NCBI RefSeq assembly: GCF_900696085.1 | Contig: NZ_CAADFC020000044.1 | Location: 1-62,918, forward strand | Origin: Bradyrhizobium ivorense | GTDB lineage: Bacteria; Pseudomonadota; Alphaproteobacteria; Rhizobiales; Xanthobacteraceae | Reading direction: 5' to 3' | Length of the DNA stretch: 62,918 bases | In this document: positions 8,676 to 16,634 of the stretch, one piece after another | Position numbering within the stretch: position 1 is the first letter of the stretch | How the letters are laid out: each line of letters opens with the position of its first letter | Notes under the pieces: generated by a model | Told to the model about the DNA's origin: nothing | Databases searched by the model: none | What the model saw: the letters and a program-made list of their open reading frames with translations, nothing else | Translations under genes and position numbers: made by a program

Positions 8676-9236
8676 TTACGCCGGCAGGAGCCCGGTCGCT
8701 CGATAGCTCTCAATCAGCGTGTCGAACAAAGAAATGTCCGAGCGACTTCTCGCCATCAGTTGGGCACCTGCAACGGCAGCGAAAATGGCGCGAGCGCGCT
8801 CTTCGCTTTTATTGCGAGAGACAACCCCAGCCGCAGTCAGCACCTCGCTGAGCCAAGCCACATTCACATCAGCAAAGGTCTGAACCTCTTTCTTCACCGG
8901 CTCCGGAAGATCATCATACTCGGCGGACATGAAGCTGCAGAGGCAAAGCTTGTTGGCGCTCTCAAGCGATCTGCGAAAAATCCCCGGGTATTGCCGGAGA
9001 GCGCTCAACGGATCATCCGCCTGCGCCAGATTGTAGAGATCCTCCTTCGTGTCCTCCCAGTATCGCCTGGCTACCGCAACGCCGAGGTCGGCCTTGCTTG
9101 GAAAGTGATGGTAGATGCTTGCCGCCTTGATCCCGACTTCGTCGGCAAGATCGCGGAAGTTTAGACCACCGTAGCCGTGCGCCTGAGCGCTCTGCCTGGC
9201 GGCCGCCAAGATCGCTTCCTTTGAGCTCGTCATCAT
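8676..9236 (-). CDS. TetR-family transcriptional regulator
   Basis: 186 residues. The N-terminal helix-turn-helix is typical: AILAAARQSAQAHGYGGLNFRDLADEVGIKAASIYHHFPSKADL. The C-terminal ligand domain (FRRSLESANKLCLCSFMSAEYDDLPEPVKKEV) resembles the AcuR/NemR-like branch that senses small reactive molecules. It is transcribed divergently from the amidase at 9384, and two near-identical palindromes lie between them, which are its probable operators. Start: two adjacent ATG codons; the outer is used, with AGGGTG upstream. A repressor role is inferred from the site positions. Confidence 0.9.
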   Translation of the reverse strand: MMTSSKEAILAAARQSAQAHGYGGLNFRDLADEVGIKAASIYHHFPSKADLGVAVARRYWEDTKEDLYNLAQADDPLSALRQYPGIFRRSLESANKLCLCSFMSAEYDDLPEPVKKEVQTFADVNVAWLSEVLTAAGVVSRNKSEERARAIFAAVAGAQLMARSRSDISLFDTLIESYRATGLLPA

Positions 9237-9265
9237 TTCAGCACCCTAGTTCGACCGGCCACGAG

Positions 9266-9285
9266 CCTACCATGTGACAGGTAGG
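9266..9285. promoter_or_regulatory. operator-like palindrome 1 (TetR/amidase)
   Basis: CCTACC-ATGTGACA-GGTAGG: 6-bp perfect arms with an 8-bp core that differs from site 2 at a single position. It lies just upstream of the -35 box and 30 bp from the tetR start codon, so it could control both genes. Confidence 0.75.
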
Positions 9286-9287
9286 TC

Positions 9288-9316
9288 TTGACAACAAAAA
9301 TGGGAAGATCTAATTT
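9288..9316 (+). promoter_or_regulatory. sigma70-type promoter for the amidase gene
   Basis: TTGACA (9288-9293), 17-bp spacer, TAATTT (9311-9316). The predicted start (~9322) falls inside the second palindrome, which would allow a bound repressor to block initiation. Confidence 0.7.
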
Positions 9317-9340
9317 ACCCTACCAAGTGACAGGTAGGGT
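9317..9340. promoter_or_regulatory. operator-like palindrome 2 (TetR/amidase)
   Basis: ACCCTACC-AAGTGACA-GGTAGGGT: 8-bp perfect arms around nearly the same core as site 1. It covers the expected transcription start of the amidase gene, the classical position for steric repression. Confidence 0.78.
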
Positions 9341-9383
9341 AGGGGACCACGATGGGCAACAGAGCGCGAAAGGAGCCCCAACC

Positions 9384-10790
9384 ATGAGCGAAGACATCTA
9401 TTTTTCTGATGCGACCAAGCTGGCGGAACTGATCCGGAATCGGGAGGTCTCGTCGGTCGAGGTCGTGCAAGCCCACCTGGACCGAATTCAGGCGGTGAAC
9501 CCGAAGATCAATGCGATCGTCACTCTCGCCGACGGCGCGATAAAGGCGGCCGAGGCGGCCGACGCTGCCGTTCACGGCAGCGAACAGCTCGGCGCCCTTC
9601 ACGGTGTCCCGTTCACGGTCAAGGACTCGATCGACACCGCCCGCGTGCTGACGCAACGCGGCTCACCGATCTTCAAGGGCCGCACACCTGACACGGACGC
9701 GACCAGCGTCGCGCGGCTGAAGAAGGCTGGCGGCATCCTGCTCGCCAAGACCAATCTCCCCGAATTCTCCTACTGGATCGAGAGCGACAACCTACTCACC
9801 GGCCGCTCGAACAATCCCTGGGACGTGACCCGCACGCCGGGCGGCTCCAGCGGCGGCGAGTCGGCCGCCATCGCGGCCGGCATGTCGCCCATCGGCCTCG
9901 GTACGGACCTAGCCATCTCGGTGCGCGGCCCGGCAGCACAGACCGGCATCGTGTCCCTCAAGGCGACGCACGGCCGAGTGCCAATGACCGGTATCTATCC
10001 GCGCACGCCGCGCCGCTTCTGGCACGTAGGGCCGATGGCCCGTAGCATCCGCGACCTGGCGCTCGCCTTCTCGCAGCTTGCCGGTCCGGACGGTCAGGAC
10101 GCCTTCTCCACGAGCACCGTCCAGTTCGACGCCGGCATCGGTCGCCAGCCGTATCGCCAGCTCCGCGTGGGTTGGCTGGTCGAACCCGGTTTCGGCCCGA
10201 TCGACTCCGAAGTCGCCAAGGCAGTCGAGGCGGCCGCGGACGCACTCAAAGGTCTCGGCTTGCACGTCGAGCCGGTCCGCATACCGGCGCTCGAAAAGGA
10301 CTTCGCCCTCGACGTCTTCAACCGCATCCACGTCATGGAGATGAAGCCGGCCTTCGCCCAGGTGACCGCCGGCCACGAAGACCAGATGTACAAGATGTCG
10401 AAGACGATGCTCTCACTGCCCGACACCTCGATGAAGGACTTTATCGAGGCCGAGCAGGCGGCGGAGCGTCTCCGCGACGGCTATGCCGCGTATTTCCAGA
10501 AGTTCGACGCGCTGATCACTCCGGTCCTTCCGCTTCCGGCTCACAAGCACGGGCAGGAGGAGTTCGTCATCAACGGGCAGAAGGTCGATGCCACCTACCT
10601 GCAGGGCGCAACCGTTCCGCTCAACATCACCGGCCTGCCGGGGATCTCGATGCGGTTCGGCACGAGCAAGGAAGGTCTGCCGATCAATGTCCAGATCGTT
10701 GGAAGCTGGTTGGCAGAATCGACGATCCTGAACGTCGCGTCCCTGCTCGAAAGCGTGAGCACTGTCCGGAGCCTTCACCCCAATCTCTGA
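9384..10790 (+). CDS. amidase-signature-family amidohydrolase
   Basis: 468 residues. The amidase-signature Ser-cisSer-Lys triad can be read: Lys in VPFTVKDSIDT, the cis-Ser in the Gly-rich GGSSGGESAA, and the nucleophilic Ser in AISVRGPAAQTG. Family members hydrolyse amides, nitrile-derived amides or transfer ammonia (GatA-like). No GatB/GatC neighbours exist, so a stand-alone amidase is likely. ATG 9384 (MSEDIYFSD) has an AGGAG site 9 nt upstream; an in-frame TTG at 9288 lies in the promoter and is rejected. Expression is probably induced when the divergent TetR protein releases its two operators. Confidence 0.9.
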   Translation: MSEDIYFSDATKLAELIRNREVSSVEVVQAHLDRIQAVNPKINAIVTLADGAIKAAEAADAAVHGSEQLGALHGVPFTVKDSIDTARVLTQRGSPIFKGRTPDTDATSVARLKKAGGILLAKTNLPEFSYWIESDNLLTGRSNNPWDVTRTPGGSSGGESAAIAAGMSPIGLGTDLAISVRGPAAQTGIVSLKATHGRVPMTGIYPRTPRRFWHVGPMARSIRDLALAFSQLAGPDGQDAFSTSTVQFDAGIGRQPYRQLRVGWLVEPGFGPIDSEVAKAVEAAADALKGLGLHVEPVRIPALEKDFALDVFNRIHVMEMKPAFAQVTAGHEDQMYKMSKTMLSLPDTSMKDFIEAEQAAERLRDGYAAYFQKFDALITPVLPLPAHKHGQEEFVINGQKVDATYLQGATVPLNITGLPGISMRFGTSKEGLPINVQIVGSWLAESTILNVASLLESVSTVRSLHPNL

Positions 10791-11381
10791 CGAAGAGGCG
10801 CGCCGGTGTCATGCGAACACGCAACGATGCCGGCGCTCCGACCTTACATCTGGCTTCGCTGCCGGAGTGGCGAGGCCGGTCCGTGATCTCAATCCGGAGC
10901 GCGCTCGACCATGGGTCCGATTTCCTTTTTCTACGTCGCCGTAGAAGGTGCCATCGGCAGCGCCGGCCGCTATTGGGTCACGCTCGCAGCAGCCAGCACC
11001 TCGGAACATTCCCTTGGAGCACGATCCTGATCAACGTCGTGGGCCGGCTGGGCGGCAGTCCAAGCGGGCGGCGCCACCTGATGCGTAATGCTATTCTGAC
11101 GAAGGTTGGTCGGCAATCGAGAGGGATCGAGTACCAAATCATAGCGCCACGGCGAAGCAATAGTGCCCGCCTTCATCGGCCGTGGTGCGCCATTTCGGAA
11201 TACGCAATCGCCGGCAAGCGCCGCCTCGTCCCTCGTTGGCAATGGAACTGCTCAAGCTAACCTCGCAACGGACGGGCAGGCGTGGCTTGCCCGCGCACAT
11301 CGGCGACAAATGTCGGCCAGGAACCGGGCGCGGTGCATTGCATTGGTTTTCTGATAGAAACTCTTGTTTGCAAGGCTTGCG
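10791..11381. other. 590-bp gap without a convincing gene
   Basis: Open frames here are short and have no family resemblance. The notable content is a ~59-bp segment (11139-11197) that recurs at 18435-18493; in the minus direction both copies read ...PWRY-like peptide, so it may be the start of a decayed small gene present twice. Confidence 0.5.
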
Positions 11382-12290
11382 ATGCTGCACGCGACAGATA
11401 TCGCAGGGGCAGGATCGCCGTACGTCGTCGTCATCGGTAATGAGAAAGGCGGCTCCGGGAAGACCACGCTTGCCATGCATTTGGCCATCGCACTCCTGAA
11501 GGGGGGCCATCGGGTCGGGACCATTGATCTCGACAGCAATCAGAGAGGCCTGACGCGATACATTGAAAATCGGCGCATTTGGGCGAACCATCGGCGGATC
11601 GAACTCGAACTACCGCTGCATGGCTTCGTTCCGCGCGCCGGCGGCGCGAGGCTGGAGGACAACGAAGCCGAGGAATTGGCTGCCTTCGAGGATATCGTTT
11701 GCGACGTCAGGAAGTTCGTCGACTTCCTGGTGATCGACACGCCTTCGACCGACACGTATCTGATGCGCCTTGCGCATCTGGTGGCCGACACGGTGCTGAC
11801 ACCGGTCGCCGACAGTTTTCTTGACCTCGGCACGCTGGCCTCGATCGATCCCATTACGCATGAGGTGACGGGAACCGGTCACTACGCGGAAATGGTGTGC
11901 GAGGCCCGCAGGCACCGGCGGGTGTTTGACCAAGGCGGTACCGATTGGGTCGTCATCCGCAATCGCTCGGCGCGGGGCGGACTGGTACGTGGCAGCGTTG
12001 CCGAGCTGGGCATCAGGCTGGGCCTCAGGGACATCGAAGGCTGTGCTGAGCGAATCGTGTATCGCCAGTTTTTCGCCGCGGGTCTGACCGCCCTCGATGC
12101 GCTGGACGAAGCAGCCCTCGGCGCCGCTACCGGTCGGTCGCACCAATTGGCTCAACGGGAGATTGGCAAGCTCGTCGGGCTCTTGAACCTGCCGACCAGC
12201 GAGCGCGCGCGCCGCAGGGCCGCCGCGCGCAAAGAGTGGTTTGCTTCGTCAGGCGCGCCACTCGGCGTCGATGAATTGCTGACCGAATAG
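11382..12290 (+). CDS. MipZ-like ParA-family ATPase
   Basis: About 302 residues. The deviant Walker A motif is GNEKGGSGKTTLAMHL (residues ~19-34), Walker A' is IDLDSNQRGLTRYIENRR, and Walker B is FLVIDTPSTDTYLMRLAH. The overall pattern (ENRRIW, DSFLDLGTLASIDPITHEVTG, DWVVIRNR, RIVYRQFFAAGLTALD) follows MipZ, the alphaproteobacterial division-site ATPase that makes a polar gradient and blocks FtsZ. Chromosomal MipZ usually has KGGAGKST and a core-gene context; here the gene stands alone in accessory DNA, so this is probably an extra paralogue. ATG 11382 is preferred over TTG 11364. Confidence 0.8.
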   Translation: MLHATDIAGAGSPYVVVIGNEKGGSGKTTLAMHLAIALLKGGHRVGTIDLDSNQRGLTRYIENRRIWANHRRIELELPLHGFVPRAGGARLEDNEAEELAAFEDIVCDVRKFVDFLVIDTPSTDTYLMRLAHLVADTVLTPVADSFLDLGTLASIDPITHEVTGTGHYAEMVCEARRHRRVFDQGGTDWVVIRNRSARGGLVRGSVAELGIRLGLRDIEGCAERIVYRQFFAAGLTALDALDEAALGAATGRSHQLAQREIGKLVGLLNLPTSERARRRAAARKEWFASSGAPLGVDELLTE

Positions 12291-12687
12291 CGGGAAATGA
12301 AGATGCGGTCCTCGCCCCGCAGGCAACGGCAGCCCAAGGCCGCTATCGAAGGGGTGACCGCGATCTTCTCAGCTCGAAATGAATCCACGGCGGCCGCGTT
12401 ATCGGTTTTGGAAGTGGTGACTGCTGTTGCATTGGCGGTACGGGCATGCGTGCTTGCAAGCGTCTGGCGGGTGCTCGATCAGCACCGGCCGCCCATGTAA
12501 GCCATCGAAGACGGCCCGCCATCGGCAACGGGCTCAATGGCTTGGGAGTAACCCGCCTACTTACGGCGATTCACGCCCGTGCGGTGTGGCGCAATCCACA
12601 CTGTGAACAACAAAGCATATCCTCGTGCCCGCGGAACCGCATCCGGATTCCTTCACCGTTGCAGCCTTCCTGCCCAGCACGTGCCGC
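12291..12687. repeat. long direct repeat, copy A (12360-12638)
   Basis: The span 12360-12638 recurs in the same orientation at 19323-19604 with few differences. In the minus direction it encodes the same peptide ending ...DNAAAVD-FRAEKIA; this copy lacks the CxxC zinc-ribbon tail that follows copy B, so it is a truncated version. No other gene is seen in this gap. Confidence 0.7.
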
Positions 12688-13575
12688 TCAGGCCGCGGCG
12701 CCCGCGAGCAGCCGCTTTCGCAGGGCGTCGATGAACGCTCTTACCCGGATCGGCATGTGCGCGCGGATCAGGAAAACCGCCCAGATCCCGAGTTCGACCG
12801 GCTCGGCGTCCGCCAGGGCGACGCGCTTCAATTCGCCGCGCTCGAGCTGCCGGTAAACATCCCAATAGGTCATCATGGCGACGCCCACGCCCGCCACGCA
12901 AGCGGCGCGAACCGCATCGACGGTGCTGGCCGACAGCGGACCGGCGATCCGGATCTGCTCCGGTTCGCCTCCGCGCACAAACGGCCAGGTCTCCATCGCG
13001 TGAAGCTTGATGCAAGGGTGGCTCACCAGGTCGCTCAGCGTTGCCGGCTCACCGAAGCGAGCGATGTAGGCCGGCGAGGCGCAGACGACATAAGGATTGT
13101 CGGCGAGCCGCGTCGCGATCAGGTCGGAAGGTTTCATCGGCGCCACGCGGACGGCAACGTCAAGCCCCAGCGCAGCGATGTCGGTGCGATCATCGCTGAG
13201 GACAAGATCGACCCGAAGCGCCGGATTGTCCGCGATCAGATCGGCCACGACCGGCACGATGACGGCATGGCCGATGACGTTCGGCGCCGTGACCTTGAGC
13301 AGACCCGAGAGACCTGAGCCGGCGGAGGACACCGACTCGAATGCTGAATCGCGCGCCGCGATCAGCGCGCCGGCGTGAGGCAAGAAGGCCTCTCCCTCGG
13401 GTGTGAGCGAGAGCGAGCGCGTCGTACGATGAAACAGGCGCGCGCCCAGCTCGGCTTCGAGAGCCGCGAGCCTCCGGCTGACCAGCATTGGCGTTGTCCC
13501 CATCTGCCGCGCCGCGGCCGACAGGCTGCCGGCGGCAACAATGCTGCGAAACAGGGCGACATCCGCGAAATCCAT
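12688..13575 (-). CDS. LysR-family transcriptional regulator
   Basis: 295 residues. The N-terminal winged HTH is DVALFRSIVAAGSLSAAARQMGTTPMLVSRRLAALEAELGARLFHRTTRSLSLT. The C-terminal periplasmic-binding-like effector domain runs from LLKVTAPNVIGHAVIVP. It is divergent from the old-yellow-enzyme gene at 13721, the usual LysR arrangement, and a 22-bp dyad lies 9 bp upstream of its own start codon. ATG 13575 (MDFADVALF) is selected; the longer frame is Arg-rich and crosses the dyad. Confidence 0.9.
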   Translation of the reverse strand: MDFADVALFRSIVAAGSLSAAARQMGTTPMLVSRRLAALEAELGARLFHRTTRSLSLTPEGEAFLPHAGALIAARDSAFESVSSAGSGLSGLLKVTAPNVIGHAVIVPVVADLIADNPALRVDLVLSDDRTDIAALGLDVAVRVAPMKPSDLIATRLADNPYVVCASPAYIARFGEPATLSDLVSHPCIKLHAMETWPFVRGGEPEQIRIAGPLSASTVDAVRAACVAGVGVAMMTYWDVYRQLERGELKRVALADAEPVELGIWAVFLIRAHMPIRVRAFIDALRKRLLAGAAA

Positions 13576-13583
13576 TTTATAAC

Positions 13584-13605
13584 GATAAGCGATAAAGTGC
13601 TTATC
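13584..13605. promoter_or_regulatory. LysR-type operator dyad
   Basis: GATAAGC-GATAAAGT-GCTTATC: perfect 7-bp arms with an 8-bp spacer, A/T-rich and containing a T-N11-A type core, between the divergent lysR and OYE genes. This is the expected autoregulatory site. Confidence 0.65.
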
Positions 13606-13720
13606 TCCTAGCCGGACTTCTGCCGGCGCGCCGCGAGCCCTAAGTCGAGCTCCAGCAAGGGAGCAAAGGCTGCTCCCGCCGGGAAAGGCGCCTCGTCTCG
13701 CGCCTCGGGAGACCACGATC

Positions 13721-14824
13721 ATGGACCGCGACACAAAAGGGCTTTTCGCGCCGCTCGATATAAACGGCCGCATCGTGAAGAACCGCCTCGCGGTTGCGCC
13801 GATGACGCGCATCACGGCGACCGCGGATGGCCGCGCCACCGAAACCATGACGCGGTACTATGAACGGTTCGCGCGCGGCGGATTCGGCACGGTCATCACC
13901 GAAGGCATCTACACCGACCAGGCGTTCGCGCAGGGCTACATCCATCAACCCGGCATGACCGACGAGGCGCAGGCCAAGGCCTGGAGGCCGGTCGTCAACG
14001 GCATCAAGGCGCATGGCGCGGTCGCGATAGCCCAGATGATGCATGCCGGCGCGATCAGCCAAGGCAATCGCTTTCGCGACAGCACGGTCGGACCATCTGC
14101 AATTCAGCCGAAGGGCAATCAGATGACGTTCTATCACGGCAAGGACCGCTACGCGGTGCCGGCAGCCATCACCGAAGAGCAGATCGCCGACGCCATCGCC
14201 GGGTTCGCCGGCTCGGCTGTGCGCGCAATCCACCTCGCCGGGTTCGACGGCATCGAGATTCATGGCGCCAATGGCTACCTGCTCGACCAGTTCCTGACCG
14301 ACTACGCCAACGACAGAACCGATCGCTGGGGCGGCACCACGGAGAACCGCGTGCGGCTGATCGTGGAGGCCTTCAAGGCGGTGCGCGCCAAGGTCGGGAA
14401 CGCGGTGCCGGTCGGCGTCCGCATCTCGCAAGGCAAGGTGAACGACTATCACCACAAATGGGCGGGCGCCGAGCGCGATGCCGAAATCATCTTCGGCAGC
14501 CTCGGCGATGCCGGCGCCGACTTCATCCATGTGACCGAGTTCGAGGCATGGAAGCCGGCTTTCGCCGAGCACGGCCCGTCATTGATGCGTCTTGCCAAGC
14601 GCTACGCCCCCAAAGCGGCGATCTTCGCCAATGGCAGCCTGCACAACATCGAGCAGGCGGTTGCGGCGCTCGGCGACGGCGCCGACGTCGTCACGATCGG
14701 TCGGGGCGCCCTGGCGAATCCCGACTTGCCCAAGCGTCTGCTGGATCGCCACGCCCTGGACGAGTTCGACCCTGCGATCCTCGGCCCCATCGCCGACATC
14801 AAGGACACCGAACTGACGATGTGA
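13721..14824 (+). CDS. old yellow enzyme-type NADH:flavin oxidoreductase / alkene reductase
   Basis: 367 residues, a single TIM barrel that binds FMN. It starts LFAPLDINGRIVKNRLAVAPMTRITA, typical of OYEs. The barrel carries AQMMHAG, the GFDGIEIHGANGYLLDQF substrate-binding pair (His and Asn), and DRWGGTTENRVRLIVEAF. GVRISQGK follows, and FANGSL / TIGRGALANPDLP form the FMN phosphate site. Members reduce activated C=C bonds of enones, maleimides or nitro compounds, often as electrophile detoxifiers. It is likely controlled by the adjacent LysR protein. Confidence 0.9.
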   Translation: MDRDTKGLFAPLDINGRIVKNRLAVAPMTRITATADGRATETMTRYYERFARGGFGTVITEGIYTDQAFAQGYIHQPGMTDEAQAKAWRPVVNGIKAHGAVAIAQMMHAGAISQGNRFRDSTVGPSAIQPKGNQMTFYHGKDRYAVPAAITEEQIADAIAGFAGSAVRAIHLAGFDGIEIHGANGYLLDQFLTDYANDRTDRWGGTTENRVRLIVEAFKAVRAKVGNAVPVGVRISQGKVNDYHHKWAGAERDAEIIFGSLGDAGADFIHVTEFEAWKPAFAEHGPSLMRLAKRYAPKAAIFANGSLHNIEQAVAALGDGADVVTIGRGALANPDLPKRLLDRHALDEFDPAILGPIADIKDTELTM

Positions 14825-14893
14825 ACGCGTCTCGCGACATCGATGGCGAGAGCCGACGCCCTGAACATGATGCATGCATCGGAAGGAACGATC

Positions 14894-15073
14894 ATGACGA
14901 ACGCGATTTCCGATGCCGCGGTGGCGTTGTCGCTGATGCGGCAAGCATTGAGCCTGCTCGATGGGCCCGAGCACGCGAAGGCCGCAGCCCTCCTTCGAGC
15001 GGCCATCGAGGAGCTGTCGCGCCCCCGTCCGACAATCCCACCGCGCGAGGGCAAGGATCCGACTATCTCCTAG
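14894..15073 (+). CDS. small Ala/Leu-rich helical protein, function unknown
   Basis: 59 residues, MTNAISDAAVALSLMRQALSLL..., almost wholly alpha-helical with an amphipathic pattern and a Pro-rich end. Start ATG 14894 has GGAAGGA just before it, better than the ATG at 14843. It follows the OYE gene by 69 bp and could be in its transcript. No family recognised. Confidence 0.55.
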   Translation: MTNAISDAAVALSLMRQALSLLDGPEHAKAAALLRAAIEELSRPRPTIPPREGKDPTIS

Positions 15074-15446
15074 GCCGAGGTTGGGCATGCCATCGCGACG
15101 ACCTCCTCATTCATCGTGCGGCGGCGCTTGATGCCGCCGCACGCTCGCGCAAGGGGGCGGCGGGGAGCCCAATCGCGAGGGCCTGTATCCAGTGATTTTA
15201 TAAAAACACAAAAGATATAAGGAAATTGACTGTTCGATACGCTTCCATGCACGAACCTATTCTCATTGCCGGCTTTCGATTTCTTGCGGTGTTTTTCGCA
15301 AGTTTCCCGCAATTTCCTGATCGCGACGGAACACAACTCGCTTGAGGTTGAAAGCGTTTTTCTAAAAGTACAAATATACACGCCAGATATACGACACGCG
15401 TTGCAAGACAGCGCCGTCGTTGGACGCAACCGAAAGGATCATCGGC
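15074..15446. other. 370-bp gap, partly A/T-rich
   Basis: The segment 15190-15400 is noticeably A/T-richer than its surroundings (runs such as TTTTATAAAAACACAAAAGATATAAGG) and probably carries the promoter of the monooxygenase gene. No gene or clear repeat is seen. Confidence 0.45.
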
Positions 15447-15743
15447 ATGGCGAAGTTCGCCTTCTTCGTTGAGTTGAAAGCCAAGCGGGGCAAGGAAGCG
15501 GAGGTCGAAGCTTTCCTGAAGCACGGCGCCGTGATGGCAAGGGCCGAGGCCGGCATCGCGGGCTGGTATGCAGTCAAGGAGGAAGCGCCGGGGCTGTACG
15601 GCATCATCGACACTTTCGCCGACGAAGTCGGACGTGACGCACATCTGAACGGCGAGCTTGCAAAGGCGCTGTTCGGGCGGGCGGATGAACTTTTTTCCGA
15701 AGCGCCCAAGGTGCACCGACTTCACGTCATCGCCCAGAAATAG
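15447..15743 (+). CDS. antibiotic biosynthesis monooxygenase (ABM)-fold protein
   Basis: 98 residues of a dimeric alpha/beta ABM ferredoxin-like fold: FAFFVELKAKRGKEAEVEAFLKHGAVMARAEAGIAGWYAV, then the FADEVGRDAHLNGELAKALF helix. Such proteins act on quinols or aromatic substrates, or bind small molecules without a cofactor. The start ATG 15447 follows GAAAGGA. It is placed between the OYE gene and two hydrolase-type genes on the same strand, which fits a small xenobiotic/electrophile-handling cluster; this functional link is inferred from order only. Confidence 0.78.
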   Translation: MAKFAFFVELKAKRGKEAEVEAFLKHGAVMARAEAGIAGWYAVKEEAPGLYGIIDTFADEVGRDAHLNGELAKALFGRADELFSEAPKVHRLHVIAQK

Positions 15744-15855
15744 GGCGCCCTACTGAGGTCTTCGCGACAAGGCAGGTGATGAGCTCGGGCGGCCCGACTT
15801 GACGCGCCTTTCAGCGAAGTCACCTCTTCCATAACTCTCCTGAAAAGGACTCACG

Positions 15856-16581
15856 ATGAACCAGGAATCGCCCAAGCCCACGATCGTCCTTGTGCACGGG
15901 GCCTTCGAAGACGCGTCGATCTGGAATGGCGTGATTGAGCGGCTCCAGCGCGACGGCTATCCGGTCGTCGCCTTCGGCAACCCGCTGCTCGGCCCGGCCG
16001 TCGACACCGCGTATCTGCGCAGCCTGTTGGACAAGATCCAGGGGCCCGTGATCCTGGCGGCCCACTCCTACGGCGGGGCCGTCATCACGCAGGCCGGGGA
16101 CGACCCCAAGGTGAAGGGCCTCGTCTACGCGGCCTCCATCATGCCCGCGGTCGGGGAGGCCGCAACCCATCTGCTCGAACGATTCCCCGGCAGCACATTC
16201 CCCACATCCGTCGAGCCGACCACCTACACCCTGCCCGACGGGAGCAGCGGCACCTATCTCCTCTACCAGCCCGCCAAGTTCCACAGCAACGTCGCCGCCG
16301 ATGTGCCCGCCAGCGTGGCCGCCCTGATGCTCGCCGGCCAGCGCCCCATGAACCTGGCGGCCCTGACCGAGCCGATGACATCTGCGGCATGGACGAGCAA
16401 GCCGAGCTGGCAAGTCAGGCCTTTGCAGGATCGGGCCATTCCGGTCGACGAATACAAGTTCGAGGCCGATCGCGCCCACTCCACGGTCATCGAGGTCGAC
16501 GCTTCGCATGCCGTCACCGTCTCTAACCCGGACGTCGTGGCCAACGCGATCGAACAGGCCGCCCGCGCAGCAGCGATGTAG
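15856..16581 (+). CDS. alpha/beta hydrolase
   Basis: 241 residues, no signal peptide. TIVLVHGAFEDASIW gives the oxyanion-hole HG motif, AHSYGG the nucleophile elbow (Ser ~71), and DASHAVTVSNPDVV the catalytic His. The fold and length match small carboxyl-esterase / haloperoxidase-like or MhpC-type hydrolases common in actinobacterial and rhizobial genomes. The RBS AAAAGGA precedes ATG 15856. It lies 112 bp after the ABM gene and 53 bp before the MBL gene, probably in one operon. Confidence 0.85.
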   Translation: MNQESPKPTIVLVHGAFEDASIWNGVIERLQRDGYPVVAFGNPLLGPAVDTAYLRSLLDKIQGPVILAAHSYGGAVITQAGDDPKVKGLVYAASIMPAVGEAATHLLERFPGSTFPTSVEPTTYTLPDGSSGTYLLYQPAKFHSNVAADVPASVAALMLAGQRPMNLAALTEPMTSAAWTSKPSWQVRPLQDRAIPVDEYKFEADRAHSTVIEVDASHAVTVSNPDVVANAIEQAARAAAM

Positions 16582-16634
16582 CGGCGTCCGCTGCGTGCTG
16601 TTGCTGGGCATCGTTCAAACCGGAGGCCGATCCG

